A stretch of DNA of 64,000 nucleotides from Caldifarciminota bacterium (GCA_027026255.1 JALVOT010000014.1:248586-312585), one strand, 5' to 3'; shown: positions 26,430 to 36,886, counted from the stretch's first letter. Numbers and translations: made by a program. Notes: a model not told the origin generated them from the letters alone.

Positions 26430-27374
26430 TTATTTTATTTGGCTATTAAACCATTTAAGTGTATTTCTTATTCCATCTTCAAGTGAATATTTAGGGAAGA
26501 AACCAATTTTCTTTAAATTATTTATGCAAACAACCCATTGCTGTGCATCGCCAGGTCGGAGATTTTTAGTATATGATAAAACAGGATATTTAGCCATAAC
26601 TCGCGCTACTATCGTGGCAATTTCCTTTGTGGAATAACTATTACCCGTGGCAACATTATATACGTTACCATTAAAATTACTATTTTGTAGAACCTTTAAT
26701 ATAGCACGGACAACATCTTTCACATATATCATATCTCTTTTTTGTGTTCCATCACCGATTATTGTTAATTTATGTGGATTTTTCGATAACTTAGTAATAA
26801 AATCGTAGATTATCTGTTTCTTTTGACGGGGGCCATACACTGAAAAGAAACGTAACGATACAGTTTTAAGACCATAAATTTTATGAAAAACATAAGTATA
26901 AAGTTCAGAGGTTAATTTAGCAACACCATAAGGTGATATTGGAACTGTTGGGTCGTCTTCACATATGGGTAATTTTTTAGGATTTCCGTAAACTGCCGCA
27001 GAAGATGCATAAATAAAACGGCAGTTTGACCTCACTTTTCTAAGTGTATCAAGTAAAACCAATGTTGCATATGCAGTATTTTTAAAATTAGAAGAAGGAT
27101 TACGAACTGAAGGCGGAACATAAGCAGGCCCCGCAAGATGCAAAATTGCATCATACTTCTCCGTTTTAATCATTCGTCGAAAGTCACGTGATAAAATGTT
27201 AGATTTTACTAGTCTAATTTTACTAACTATACTCCTTAAATTAAATAATGAACCGGTCGATAAATCATCGACTATTGTAACATCAACATTATGATCTACC
27301 AATGCTTCGCTAAGATGGCTTCCAATAAAGCCGGCACCGCCAGTTATTAGTACTTTTTTTCGGCTGAGACGCAC
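26430..27374 (-). CDS. NAD-dependent sugar epimerase/dehydratase (SDR, GalE-like)
   Basis: This 314-aa extended short-chain dehydrogenase has the Rossmann motif ITGGAGFIGSH, the active-site Ser/Tyr/Lys set (ASSAAVYG, then YGVAKLTSE) and LRFFSVYGPRQ. It acts on nucleotide sugars, most likely as a UDP-hexose 4-epimerase or related enzyme, and provides a donor for the glycosyltransferases around it. The start is GTG at 27374, directly before the Rossmann strand. Confidence 0.88.
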   Translation of the reverse strand: MRLSRKKVLITGGAGFIGSHLSEALVDHNVDVTIVDDLSTGSLFNLRSIVSKIRLVKSNILSRDFRRMIKTEKYDAILHLAGPAYVPPSVRNPSSNFKNTAYATLVLLDTLRKVRSNCRFIYASSAAVYGNPKKLPICEDDPTVPISPYGVAKLTSELYTYVFHKIYGLKTVSLRFFSVYGPRQKKQIIYDFITKLSKNPHKLTIIGDGTQKRDMIYVKDVVRAILKVLQNSNFNGNVYNVATGNSYSTKEIATIVARVMAKYPVLSYTKNLRPGDAQQWVVCINNLKKIGFFPKYSLEDGIRNTLKWFNSQIK

Positions 27375-27390
27375 CGTTTTATTGCTCCAT

Positions 27391-28509
27391 TTACCAACCT
27401 CTATCTTTTAATAAAGTTCTAAATAGATTTTCTCTTTCGTTAACCATTCTTTCCATACTGAAATATTTTTCAACGCGATTCCGACCATCTCGAGCCATCT
27501 TTCGAGCAATATCTTGATTTGTAATTAGTTTAATAATCGCATCGCTTAGTTTACTAACATTTCCCTTTGGAACTAAAATACCCGTTTGGCCATCTACCAC
27601 GATTTCACTAACACCACCAACATTCATTGCAACAACTGGTTTTTCGGCGGCCATCGCCTCTAAAATTGCATTTGGAAATGTTTCTTCATTGGAAGATAAT
27701 ACAAAAACATCAAAGACAGAAATGAGCTCTGGTATTTCATTTCTATTTCCTAAGAAAATAACAGTTTCTTGCAATCCTAATTCCGCTACGATTGTTTCTA
27801 ATCGCTTTCTGCAAGGTCCGTCTCCGATAATCAAAAAATATATATTAGGATATTTTCTTACTATGGCAGCGGCAGCCTTAATTAAGTGGTCATGTCCCTT
27901 CACAGGTCGAAGTGTACCAACAGTGCCGACAATTTTATAATTTTGTTTAAGGCCTAATTTTTTCCTCATTATCGTTTTATGATAATAATTTAGATGGAAT
28001 TTCTTCATATCAACACCATTATATATAACAATCATTTTACTATTCGGTATGCCTTCAACATCATGCAGAAATCTCTTTTGTCTTTTTGAAACCACTATAA
28101 TTCTGTGCGTAAAATAACTAAGTAATCTGTTAACAATAGTATATTTGTTCACACGCCATATACCCATAGAATGTTCAGTAGCAATAATAATAGGACGTTT
28201 CGCTAATAACGCAGCTAATCTACCAAAAATATTAGCGACAATAAGCGTAGTTTGTACTATTTGAACTCCTTCTTTTAACATTAATAGCATCAATCTAAAG
28301 ATAACTGTAAAATCGTACTTAAAATAGCGTTTAATAAAATATACTTTTATCCCACTATTTCTAAGTAAATTATAAAAGGCGCCATCATCGGAGAGCGAAC
28401 AAACAATTGGGTAGAACTCACTCTTATTTATCCTAAGTATAAAATCAATGATCTTTTTTTCTGCTCCGCCAAATTGTAAGGAGGGTAAAACAAACATTAC
28501 CTTAATCAT
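27391..28509 (-). CDS. Family 4 glycosyltransferase
   Basis: This 372-aa GT4 enzyme has FGGAEKKIIDF in the N-terminal acceptor domain, IVGTVGTLRPVKGHDHLI at the domain junction and SNEETFPNAILEAMAAEKPV as the donor-binding EX7E region. It belongs to the group common in exopolysaccharide clusters. It starts 2 nt downstream of the GT39-like gene. Sugar specificity is not evident. Confidence 0.9.
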   Translation of the reverse strand: MIKVMFVLPSLQFGGAEKKIIDFILRINKSEFYPIVCSLSDDGAFYNLLRNSGIKVYFIKRYFKYDFTVIFRLMLLMLKEGVQIVQTTLIVANIFGRLAALLAKRPIIIATEHSMGIWRVNKYTIVNRLLSYFTHRIIVVSKRQKRFLHDVEGIPNSKMIVIYNGVDMKKFHLNYYHKTIMRKKLGLKQNYKIVGTVGTLRPVKGHDHLIKAAAAIVRKYPNIYFLIIGDGPCRKRLETIVAELGLQETVIFLGNRNEIPELISVFDVFVLSSNEETFPNAILEAMAAEKPVVAMNVGGVSEIVVDGQTGILVPKGNVSKLSDAIIKLITNQDIARKMARDGRNRVEKYFSMERMVNERENLFRTLLKDRGW

Positions 28510-28511
28510 TA

Positions 28512-29717
28512 TTATTTAATTAACCTCGAATACCAATCAAAATATTTATTTAGGACAAAACTATAAGCATAAGATGATAATGCAATAATGAAGGGCATTG
28601 CTGGCACACGTTTTCGTAAATCTGCTTGATCAACGATATGCAAAATTACAAAATAAACGACCATAATGAATAATAGCGAATATTTTTTATTTTTAAATGA
28701 TAAATATAAACCGACAAAAAAAGCCGGGAAAATAATAAAATAAGAACCCCATCCGATTAAAATATCAATTAGTCGCGTATGATATGTTATTATTGGATAA
28801 GGACGGAAAAATCGCACAAATTTAATAACGCCATTTCTTAAAAATATAATAGGATTAGTTACTATAAAATTTATTCCGGCATAATACATCATCTTATCAC
28901 GTTCTGCTTCCGAGAGGCCCTTAATCATAACTGTCGTAACTTTTTTGTATTTTTGATATGCGGAACTTGTAGAACCTTCAATAAAAGGATAATAGGGGTT
29001 ATTGTATAACCACAAGTTTTTACCACCATGCGTAGTAATGAAGACAAATTGTTTATGAATTAAGCTGTTTCTGACAGACCAAGGAGAAACAAAGAGAGCA
29101 GATGTCAATAGTAGAGCAGTACAGTAAATCACCTTTTTTTTTCTTTCTGGTATTGTAATAAACAACCATACCAATATGAAAGGAAGTAGAACAATAGCTC
29201 TATCTGAAATTAGCAAGGAACAAGCATAACAAAAACCGCCGCAGAAAATAAAAATTAATTTCATTTTTTTAACAGCGTAATTCATCAATAAAATTGTCAA
29301 CAGCAGAATAACCGTGAATAGTGTTTCAGTAAGAAGATAATTACTAATCAGCAAGCTTGATGGCTCAAATGCCCATAGTAATGATGCAATTATACCCGTT
29401 TTCTTATCATAATTCGAAGCTACAAGATCGTAAATAATAAAAACACATAATGCACGCAAAATGGACTGTATAATTCTTACCGCCGTAAAACTGTTAAGTC
29501 CAAATATTGAATAAATAGCGGCGAGAAAAATAGGATAACCAGGAGGTCGCCAGGAATATTTATTGTGATACACAAAACCATTACCATTAATTAAATTTAA
29601 TGCGTACCCGTTATATTGTGGCTCATCACCGCATATTGAATTATTGTTAATAAGTTGCAGTGTAATTAAACTATTCAAAATAGCAATAAAAAAAATAGCG
29701 TAAATAATTTTATTCAT
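28512..29717 (-). CDS. Membrane glycosyltransferase, GT39/ArnT-like (GT-C fold)
   Basis: This 401-aa integral membrane protein has about ten hydrophobic segments and an N-terminal loop with GDEPQYNGYA, the acidic motif of PMT/ArnT-type GT-C enzymes that use polyprenyl-phosphate sugars. YSWRPPGYPIF and NYLLTETLF also fit. It would modify the lipid-linked or exported polymer on the outer face of the inner membrane. The donor and acceptor are unknown. Confidence 0.8.
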   Translation of the reverse strand: MNKIIYAIFFIAILNSLITLQLINNNSICGDEPQYNGYALNLINGNGFVYHNKYSWRPPGYPIFLAAIYSIFGLNSFTAVRIIQSILRALCVFIIYDLVASNYDKKTGIIASLLWAFEPSSLLISNYLLTETLFTVILLLTILLMNYAVKKMKLIFIFCGGFCYACSLLISDRAIVLLPFILVWLFITIPERKKKVIYCTALLLTSALFVSPWSVRNSLIHKQFVFITTHGGKNLWLYNNPYYPFIEGSTSSAYQKYKKVTTVMIKGLSEAERDKMMYYAGINFIVTNPIIFLRNGVIKFVRFFRPYPIITYHTRLIDILIGWGSYFIIFPAFFVGLYLSFKNKKYSLLFIMVVYFVILHIVDQADLRKRVPAMPFIIALSSYAYSFVLNKYFDWYSRLIK

Positions 29718-29768
29718 CAGATTAAAAAACTTATCTTAAACATAATCAAATTCAGAACTAAACATCCA

Positions 29769-30947
29769 TCATTTAAAGAATAATTCGCAATACAACTTTT
29801 CCAAAAGATGAACCATATGTTTAGCATCATAGTTGGTCTTGATGATTGACATAGCTTTTTTTGCTATTTTCGTTGCCTTTTTTTGATCTTCAATCAAATT
29901 AACGATAGCATTAGCTAAACTTAACGAATCCCGGGGTGGAACTAAAATTCCTGTAAAACCGTGAACGACTATAGATTCAAAAGATGAAATACTAGTCGCA
30001 ACTACAGGTACACTATTCGCCATTGCTTCCAGTAATGCTAAAGGTAATCCCTCCCAGAGAGAAGGCATCACGAATATATCAGTTATCTGTAAAATTCTAT
30101 CAATGTCTTTTCTAATACCGGCGAAAATTATATATTTATCTATTTTTAATCTCTTAGCTTCGTTTATCAATGTGTTCTTCAAAATACCATCACCTACTAT
30201 TAAATATCTTATTTTCGGATAATATTTAATTATAAATGGTATCGCACGGATCATATAAATATGACCCTTTTGAGGAGTAAGACTCGCAACTGTTGTCATT
30301 ATTTTGTGATCTGCCGGTATCTTAAGCTCAGGAATATTTCGCTTAGCACCTTCCCAGGAAACCTTACTCTCTAAATCAATACCATTTTTTATTATAATTA
30401 ACTTATTAGGATTAATTTTTATTTGCTTTTTAAACGCATCTGCAACAGTTCTAGAAACCGCTATGAGCATCTGTGAATGATTAACAACAAATTTAAGTAA
30501 ATTTTTTTTTAAGTAATAATATTTAGTAAACCAACCATTAATATTATGGCAAGTAGAAATAATCACCTTTACGCACACAAGTTTACCAGAAATAAATCCG
30601 CATAATTCACTAGCACCATGTAGATGTGTATGGATAATATCCGTTTTCAATTTTCGAAGCAAAAGAGATAACTTAATGATTAGTTTAAAACTATTATAAA
30701 TAAATGATAAAATATTACTAAATTTTTTTAAATTAGTATCAAGTATATAAACTTTAACACCATATTTCTCAATTTCAGAAACAACTGGGCCACCTTCAAA
30801 AATACATATAATATTTATACTAAATTTGGATTTATTTAAGTATTTAGCAATATAACTAACAAGTTTCTCAGCACCTCCATACCCAAGAGATGGCAAGATA
30901 TGACTAATATTAATTTTCCTGTCAGTTGACTTTTGCTTTATATGCAT
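29769..30947 (-). CDS. Family 4 glycosyltransferase
   Basis: This 392-aa GT4 enzyme has LGYGGAEKLVSYIA near the N-terminus, HLHGASELCGF in the acceptor domain and the donor motif LWEGLPLALLEAMANSVPVV. It is one of four GT4 enzymes in the cluster; the AEK loop is shared with the 27391-28509 and, in part, 32030-33262 genes, which suggests a common ancestry. It directly abuts the radical SAM gene, with no spacer. Confidence 0.9.
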   Translation of the reverse strand: MHIKQKSTDRKINISHILPSLGYGGAEKLVSYIAKYLNKSKFSINIICIFEGGPVVSEIEKYGVKVYILDTNLKKFSNILSFIYNSFKLIIKLSLLLRKLKTDIIHTHLHGASELCGFISGKLVCVKVIISTCHNINGWFTKYYYLKKNLLKFVVNHSQMLIAVSRTVADAFKKQIKINPNKLIIIKNGIDLESKVSWEGAKRNIPELKIPADHKIMTTVASLTPQKGHIYMIRAIPFIIKYYPKIRYLIVGDGILKNTLINEAKRLKIDKYIIFAGIRKDIDRILQITDIFVMPSLWEGLPLALLEAMANSVPVVATSISSFESIVVHGFTGILVPPRDSLSLANAIVNLIEDQKKATKIAKKAMSIIKTNYDAKHMVHLLEKLYCELFFK

Positions 30948-32003
30948 CTATTTATGATATTCTTCACAATATGATAGGTTACCTCTGCCTTCGGAACAAA
31001 TCCTACACATTTTTATTATATGTCTTTTGTGATAGACGATATGCCTGAATTTTCTATACTTTGCACCTGTCCAAATCTTCAAAAAAGGTTCCATAAAAGC
31101 ATTACCCATAACAAATTCACCTGTAGCATCATAGCAACAGGGGACGACATCGCCGTTAGCTAAAATAACAGCACTGGAATGCAACCACCGACACTGGTTT
31201 TTAATTCTCCCCTTTAGATGTATAATTCCATTATCATCTTTATAATAGCGTGATATTTTACTATCCAAAGATAAAAATTGTTCGATAATGGAATAATCAT
31301 CATCATCTTCAATCAGAAAATTTATACCTAAACTTTTAATTGTCAATTTATCAATTTTTAATGTTTTAGCAAGATCAGTAATTAAAACAAGTTGATGGCG
31401 ATTGTGTTTCATCACAATAAATTGTAACTCCACAATAGGCAACTTCTGACGCATGCGGTTACGCTCTTCTAATAGGTATCTTAAACCGTCCATAAATTCA
31501 TTATAATTCGAGCCAATGCGATACTTTGTTAAAGTTTTTTGATCAATACCATCTAATGCAAGTTTAATATGGTCAACTCCGGATTTAATAAAATCCTTTA
31601 TAAAAGTACTACCACGTTTAAACAAAAACCCATTACTTTCGATAGTTACAAAGATATTATATTTTTTTGCATAGCTAATCATATCTAAAATGTGCGGATG
31701 TATAAATGGCTCACCATAATTAGTTAGTTCAATTGATATTAAATATTGTTCTAATTGATTAATTAATGATTTATATTTTTCATAATCCATTGTTTCTTTT
31801 TTCCTTTTAAGAGAATTAGTACCGACTGGACAAAGAGGACACTTTAAATTACAGAAATTAGTAGGTTCAATTATCAAATTAGTTGGATAATTCGCAGTAA
31901 ATGGTAACCTACAAAGAAAAAATAATTTATTGAGTATTGCATTAATTGTAGATTTAAGAGATTTCCGGTGTTTGATTATATCTATATAGAATTTTAAATT
32001 CAT
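30948..32003 (-). CDS. Radical SAM/SPASM protein
   Basis: This 351-aa radical SAM enzyme has the cluster motif CNLKCPLC (Cys51, Cys55, Cys58) after PTNF, the GEPFIHP SAM region and a C-terminal SPASM-type domain with CRWLHSS, VPCCYDATG and CRICSEG. Such enzymes occur in polysaccharide clusters and may catalyse a radical modification of a sugar or an amino-acid substituent. No peptide precursor is adjacent, although a small cysteine-containing peptide frame lies at 42922-43233. The substrate remains unknown. Confidence 0.88.
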   Translation of the reverse strand: MNLKFYIDIIKHRKSLKSTINAILNKLFFLCRLPFTANYPTNLIIEPTNFCNLKCPLCPVGTNSLKRKKETMDYEKYKSLINQLEQYLISIELTNYGEPFIHPHILDMISYAKKYNIFVTIESNGFLFKRGSTFIKDFIKSGVDHIKLALDGIDQKTLTKYRIGSNYNEFMDGLRYLLEERNRMRQKLPIVELQFIVMKHNRHQLVLITDLAKTLKIDKLTIKSLGINFLIEDDDDYSIIEQFLSLDSKISRYYKDDNGIIHLKGRIKNQCRWLHSSAVILANGDVVPCCYDATGEFVMGNAFMEPFLKIWTGAKYRKFRHIVYHKRHIIKMCRICSEGRGNLSYCEEYHK

Positions 32004-32029
32004 ATAATATTAAATAAAAATCTTGATAA

Positions 32030-33262
32030 CTAGATACAAGAAGTTAAACTTTCATAAATTTTTTTGATATTATGAACATGGTTTTCTAAGTTAAAAATTT
32101 GTTCTACGCGTTTTCTAGCTGCATACCCAATAGCCTGGGCTTTGGGCCTATCTTTAAGCAAAGTTATGGTAGCTTCGACAAATCTATTAATGTCTATATT
32201 CGGCACAATAATACCACTCACATTATTTTCAATTAGTTCTGGGACCGCACCATAATTAGCTGCAACAACGGGTTTAGCTAATGACATCGCTTCTATTATA
32301 ACACGTCCAAATGGTTCAGGGCGTGTCGAACAATGCAATACTACATCCATAATGTTTATATACTCCGCAATATTTTGTCGGAAACCGAGAAAAATTGTAT
32401 CATGCGAAATGCCTAATTTCAGACACAGCCCACGCAATTCATCTAAATAGCTGCGAAGGTGTGGAGGTGTTTCACCAACGACTAAAAATTTACAATTTGG
32501 TATATATTCTTTTATTTTAGATGCGACATATAGAAAAAAACGATGGCCTTTCCAAACATCTAATCGACCGATAATTCCAATTACGTGTTTGTCCGCTAAT
32601 TGTAATTCCGTCATTAATTTATACTTTGTCTGCTTTGGCTTAAATACTTCTAAGTCTACGCCATTATATATCACAACAATCTTTTTTGACCTAACACCGC
32701 TGGAAATACAGTTTTTATAAACTGCATTAGAAATGCAAATTAAGACATCGACATAACGAGATAAAAATAAATCAATTCCAGTATATTGTGCTATTTTTCT
32801 TTCGTGGCAAATACACGGTACTCTAGCTAATTTGGCTGCGATAATGCCATATTTATTATAACCAATTCTGTCATTAAGGTGGACTAAATCTATTTGCTTT
32901 GCTTTAATAATCTTATAAAATTTTAGGGATAATGGGATAATCATCGTAAAAAGTTCTTTTGTAAATTTAAAGAAATTATATATAACTTTTAATTCTTTAA
33001 AAATCGTACATCGATTAATTTTTTGTTTTAACTCCCTAAATCTATTAGTTTCGCACTTTACATTCTTCCACTTAAAAAAAATTACATTACTACCTATATC
33101 CTCAAACAATCTGGCATCTAAATTCAGCTTATTTATTGCAACAAAAATCCGATATCCTCCTTTTTTCAATCCTTTTATTAAATTAAATAAACTTTTCACA
33201 GAACCCCCACGCTCAGGTCCACCTTCAATGTAAAGAATATTTAGCACTGAACAATGTTTCAT
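32030..33262 (-). CDS. Family 4 glycosyltransferase
   Basis: This 410-aa GT4 enzyme has IEGGPERGGSVKSLFNL in the N-terminal loop, VIGIIGRLDVWKGHRF at the junction and RPEPFGRVIIEAMSLAKPVV as donor site. The N-terminal insert (about residues 60-110) is longer than in the neighbours. It acts in cytoplasmic assembly of the repeat unit. A 78-nt AT-rich gap separates it from the polymerase gene. Confidence 0.9.
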   Translation of the reverse strand: MKHCSVLNILYIEGGPERGGSVKSLFNLIKGLKKGGYRIFVAINKLNLDARLFEDIGSNVIFFKWKNVKCETNRFRELKQKINRCTIFKELKVIYNFFKFTKELFTMIIPLSLKFYKIIKAKQIDLVHLNDRIGYNKYGIIAAKLARVPCICHERKIAQYTGIDLFLSRYVDVLICISNAVYKNCISSGVRSKKIVVIYNGVDLEVFKPKQTKYKLMTELQLADKHVIGIIGRLDVWKGHRFFLYVASKIKEYIPNCKFLVVGETPPHLRSYLDELRGLCLKLGISHDTIFLGFRQNIAEYINIMDVVLHCSTRPEPFGRVIIEAMSLAKPVVAANYGAVPELIENNVSGIIVPNIDINRFVEATITLLKDRPKAQAIGYAARKRVEQIFNLENHVHNIKKIYESLTSCI

Positions 33263-33340
33263 ATAATCATATTTCGTTAAAACTTTTTAATATAAATTTA
33301 AGGCAGTTCAAATCGAAAATTTAATCATTATTAAATTAAG

Positions 33341-34750
33341 CTAAGTAATAATGGAATTATTGCAGAGAATATTATTTTTCAGTACAACTACAGAAGCCAA
33401 TAAAACATATGATAAATAGAAATCATAATAGTGAAAAAATAATCCGCCTATCATGTATACAACAAGACTAATAATAATCGCATTAGCCATTAGGAGTGCA
33501 GGTTTTCTGTGAAGTACAATACTTGATTTGCAGATCTTAAACAATGTCTTAAAAGCCGACATAAATACAGCTAGGTAAAGCATTAGACCAATCAACCCTA
33601 ATTCTGCAGCGATACCAAGATACATATTATGACTACCGACTCTAAGAGATAATAAACCCCAATCTTGCGTAAAATAAAATAATTTAGTGAAATTACCATA
33701 ACCGATACCTGTTAATGGATGTTTTTTTATTATATGATATGCAGCATCAAATAGATATATACGACCAGAACCCTTGTCATATAAGAGATTGCTAAAACGC
33801 AGCCAATAATTCTGGTAAACGAATGGGGCTAAAATCAAAAAAAATCCTAAAATAGAAAACCATATTTTACTAAAAATATGATGATAATTACTATAATTAA
33901 GCCTAAGGAGTAAAAATAAACATATTACAAATAACACAATAGATGAACGGGATAAAGATAAAAATATAGCAATAATAAAACAATAAATGGACAAGAGAGC
34001 AGCGAATTGCCAAATTAATTTCTTTTCTAATAGGATTAAACTATACGCCAACGGGATTAACATTATAAGAAATATAGCTAAATAATTTGGATCTAAAATG
34101 CCAAATCTAATTTGCCTGAAATATAACAAAGAATTGTTTTTATAAAATAAATTTTGACTGATTCCTGAAACAGCAACAATTACACCTGTAATCATTAATG
34201 TTCGGAAAAACCATCTTATAGTATAATGTGATACAATCTGATGTATTATTAAAAAATAAACAACTAACAAAAATATACAAGTTTTTATAATTGAATAACC
34301 CGCATTAGATTGAATATTACCACTATAATAGGCTGATATAGAAATTAAAGAAAAAAATAAAATAATGAAAAATGTTTGATTATCTATAATAAGAATTTTA
34401 GTTCTACCTAAAATAGCAGAAACGAAAAAACAAAAAGTTAAAATATATAAAAAAACCGCAGAGCTATTAATATTATGTAATAATGGTATTATATAAAGTA
34501 TACCAGATAGACTGTAGGCTATAAATATCAATAATGCACACCATGGTATTATAAAAGATAAAATTGTAAAAATTAATAGTGAAATTATAGCAATTGATAA
34601 TACAAAAGAATATCTGCTGATAAATACCAAAATAAGGAGTAACACAAACAATAATACCAACAAAATTTTAGAAAAAATCATCGAATTTGTTAAAGGTGGA
34701 ACTCTTTTCTTACATCCAAAAAAAATATCAAAATATCTAACAAATGTCAT
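33341..34750 (-). CDS. wzy: O-antigen ligase/polymerase-like membrane protein (Wzy_C family)
   Basis: This 469-aa protein has about twelve membrane helices and a large external loop with GSGRIYLFDAAYHIIKKHP and TGIGYGNFTKLFY followed by LRVGSHNMYLGIAAELG, the signature of the Wzy_C/O-antigen ligase family. In this context it most likely polymerises repeat units in the periplasm. It overlaps the flippase gene by ATGA. Very low GC content makes the protein rich in Ile, Asn and Lys. Confidence 0.88.
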   Translation of the reverse strand: MTFVRYFDIFFGCKKRVPPLTNSMIFSKILLVLLFVLLLILVFISRYSFVLSIAIISLLIFTILSFIIPWCALLIFIAYSLSGILYIIPLLHNINSSAVFLYILTFCFFVSAILGRTKILIIDNQTFFIILFFSLISISAYYSGNIQSNAGYSIIKTCIFLLVVYFLIIHQIVSHYTIRWFFRTLMITGVIVAVSGISQNLFYKNNSLLYFRQIRFGILDPNYLAIFLIMLIPLAYSLILLEKKLIWQFAALLSIYCFIIAIFLSLSRSSIVLFVICLFLLLRLNYSNYHHIFSKIWFSILGFFLILAPFVYQNYWLRFSNLLYDKGSGRIYLFDAAYHIIKKHPLTGIGYGNFTKLFYFTQDWGLLSLRVGSHNMYLGIAAELGLIGLMLYLAVFMSAFKTLFKICKSSIVLHRKPALLMANAIIISLVVYMIGGLFFHYYDFYLSYVLLASVVVLKNNILCNNSIIT

Positions 34751-36045
34751 TTTTTAAACAGTTGGAAAAATGTATTTTTAATAATAAACAAGTCGCTGCG
34801 TTTTACAAATAAAACTTCAATCAAAGAGTACTGAGTTCGTTTTAAGAAGATATAAAGATCACAAATACTCCTCACAGCATACGCTATAGATGAAGCAATG
34901 GCTGCTCCTATAATATTGTATCTTGGAATTAGAATAATGCAGAGGAAAATTGTAAAAAGGGCAGAAATAGTAGAAGTATAAGTATTAATTTCAGGACACC
35001 CTGTACCACTAAAGAATTTACTAATTACCTTAGATATGCTCATAAAAAAAATACCAGGAAGAAGATAATAGACGACTTTAATGGCTGGTTTATAAGCGGA
35101 GCTATAAAATGTCGGTATTATAAACCAGGCCGATAGGGAAAGAATTAACACGAAAGTAACCGTAAAGAAAATGTCAATTCTCAAGGATTTTGAAGCTAAT
35201 TTCTTCTTATTATCGTTATCAACGGTGGCGATTTCTGGAAACATTACTATACCAATAGAATCAGGTAAATACCATATTACTTCACATATACTAACAGCGA
35301 CAGAATAATATCCGAGCATAGCTGAATTCCAATATGGCGTTATGAAAAATTGATCTAACCTAGTATTAAATTTTTGTAATATATTTCCAATATGACCCTT
35401 TAACCCGAAAATTATACTTTTATGTAAGTATGACTTACTAAACTTGGGTTTTATTGAAAAAGTATTAATGATAGAGAAAAATCCAAGAATTATAACCATT
35501 ATATTAGATAAAATTATCGACAACAAAATACCCGACACCCATAAATGCCAGACATTAATAATAATAACCACAAACAACAGATGGACAATAGGCTGGAAAA
35601 TAAGAATATTATTATAAGAAATAAATTTTTTTATACCTCGTAAAATTTCAAGAATATGTAACCTTGCTATCAAAACTGGAAGTAAAATTATTACAAACAT
35701 AAAAATGCGCTTATCATAAAGTTCAGTCCATGGTAAAACACGCATCTGCCATAGCAAAAATACTACAGTAATTGCAACTATACTAATAGATAATAAAAAC
35801 ACAAAATCAGTAGTGATAACTGTACCTAGCTTGATTTTCTTTCTATTTAGAAAATAAATTGCGCTTTCACCAAAGTTGAATGAAATCATACTGGCAATTA
35901 CTGATGATACAAGTAAGGCAATTGCATACTGTCCTTTACCTGACGGTCCTAAAATACGTGCAATTATAATTCCCGTCGTTAAATTCAAAACCAGAATAAT
36001 AATTTTTGAACTAAATGTCTGTAATATATTTTTGCTACGGTTCAT
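34747..36045 (-). CDS. wzx: Oligosaccharide flippase (Wzx, MOP superfamily)
   Basis: This 432-aa membrane protein starts with the MOP polysaccharide transporter pattern (FSSKIIILVLNLTTGIIIAR, GPSGKGQYA) and has about twelve helices. It would flip lipid-linked repeat units to the periplasm for the Wzy protein encoded after it. The start overlaps the methyltransferase gene by 11 nt. Together Wzx, Wzy and Wzc/Wza show that the cluster uses the Wzy-dependent pathway. Confidence 0.9.
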   Translation of the reverse strand: MNRSKNILQTFSSKIIILVLNLTTGIIIARILGPSGKGQYAIALLVSSVIASMISFNFGESAIYFLNRKKIKLGTVITTDFVFLLSISIVAITVVFLLWQMRVLPWTELYDKRIFMFVIILLPVLIARLHILEILRGIKKFISYNNILIFQPIVHLLFVVIIINVWHLWVSGILLSIILSNIMVIILGFFSIINTFSIKPKFSKSYLHKSIIFGLKGHIGNILQKFNTRLDQFFITPYWNSAMLGYYSVAVSICEVIWYLPDSIGIVMFPEIATVDNDNKKKLASKSLRIDIFFTVTFVLILSLSAWFIIPTFYSSAYKPAIKVVYYLLPGIFFMSISKVISKFFSGTGCPEINTYTSTISALFTIFLCIILIPRYNIIGAAIASSIAYAVRSICDLYIFLKRTQYSLIEVLFVKRSDLFIIKNTFFQLFKK

Positions 36046-36670
36046 TCTTTTTACACTCTTTTTGAAGTAAAAAAAAGTGGTGTAATGGTTTCTCAGGATT
36101 CCTAAATTCTTGTAATAATCTCAATGACTGTGACCTAAAAATAGATTTAATTTTACTTAACGGATAGCCTTTTTTTCCTATCTCCCAATAATGCTCACCG
36201 TCAAATCTATGCTTAGGCAAAATATAAGAAGGTAATGTTAGTTTAAATTGTTTCTGAAATATAGGATAAAGTCTGAGGTTTAAACAAAAAAAGTGCATTC
36301 TATTAGGAAGTGAAATTATAATATATTTTTTTGATATTCTATATAACTCAGTTATGACTGGTTTAAAATAACGAAAAGGTATGTGTTCTAAGACTTGACA
36401 ACATAATATTATATCAAAAGAAAAACTCCTAATTGGTAAATTTTGTATTCCCGCAACAATATCGGGTTTCAGGTCAATATCTATATCTATTGTAATAACT
36501 TCTAAACCAATATTTCTTAAATAATTAGATACGAATGAAGTTCCAATACCAATTTCCAGTAAAGATTTATTGCAAAATTCATATGCCTTAGTTATTTGAT
36601 ACCAATAACTTACAAATCTTCCTTTATCATCATAACCTGTCCTTAATGGATTTTTATCGTTCTCCATCAT
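36035..36670 (-). CDS. Class I SAM-dependent methyltransferase
   Basis: This 211-aa Rossmann-fold methyltransferase has the SAM motif SLLEIGIGTSFVSNYL, the acidic residue in TIDIDIDLKPDIV and CCQVLEHIPFRYF. It resembles enzymes that methylate sugars or lipid-linked glycans in polysaccharide clusters. It is the first sizeable gene after the ops-type leader at 36887-37028. The acceptor is unknown. Confidence 0.85.
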   Translation of the reverse strand: MMENDKNPLRTGYDDKGRFVSYWYQITKAYEFCNKSLLEIGIGTSFVSNYLRNIGLEVITIDIDIDLKPDIVAGIQNLPIRSFSFDIILCCQVLEHIPFRYFKPVITELYRISKKYIIISLPNRMHFFCLNLRLYPIFQKQFKLTLPSYILPKHRFDGEHYWEIGKKGYPLSKIKSIFRSQSLRLLQEFRNPEKPLHHFFLLQKECKKNEP

Positions 36671-36675
36671 TACAT

Positions 36676-36870
36676 TTACATTAGTTTAAAAGGAAATAAT
36701 ATTAAACTATCTAACTGCAATTGAAGTAAAAAATACTGCTTCGTTCTAAATTTATAGTATATTTCACGCAGAAATTGTACAGTTTCAAGATACCGTTTCA
36801 GAGTCATACGGGTATAATATCCTTCAGCAGAGAAGAATAAATTGGCTCGGTTTATCCAGATTTTCTTCAT
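36676..36870 (-). CDS. Short hypothetical protein (64 aa)
   Basis: A 64-codon frame lies directly downstream of the ops-like leader and 5 nt upstream of the methyltransferase gene. It starts MKKIWINRANLFFSAEGYYT and is rich in aromatic and basic residues, with no membrane helix or known motif. The ribosome-binding site is weak. It may be a genuine leader protein or the truncated remnant of a larger gene. I do not recognise it. Confidence 0.4.
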   Translation of the reverse strand: MKKIWINRANLFFSAEGYYTRMTLKRYLETVQFLREIYYKFRTKQYFLLQLQLDSLILFPFKLM

Positions 36871-36886
36871 AATTTTAAATTCCGCA

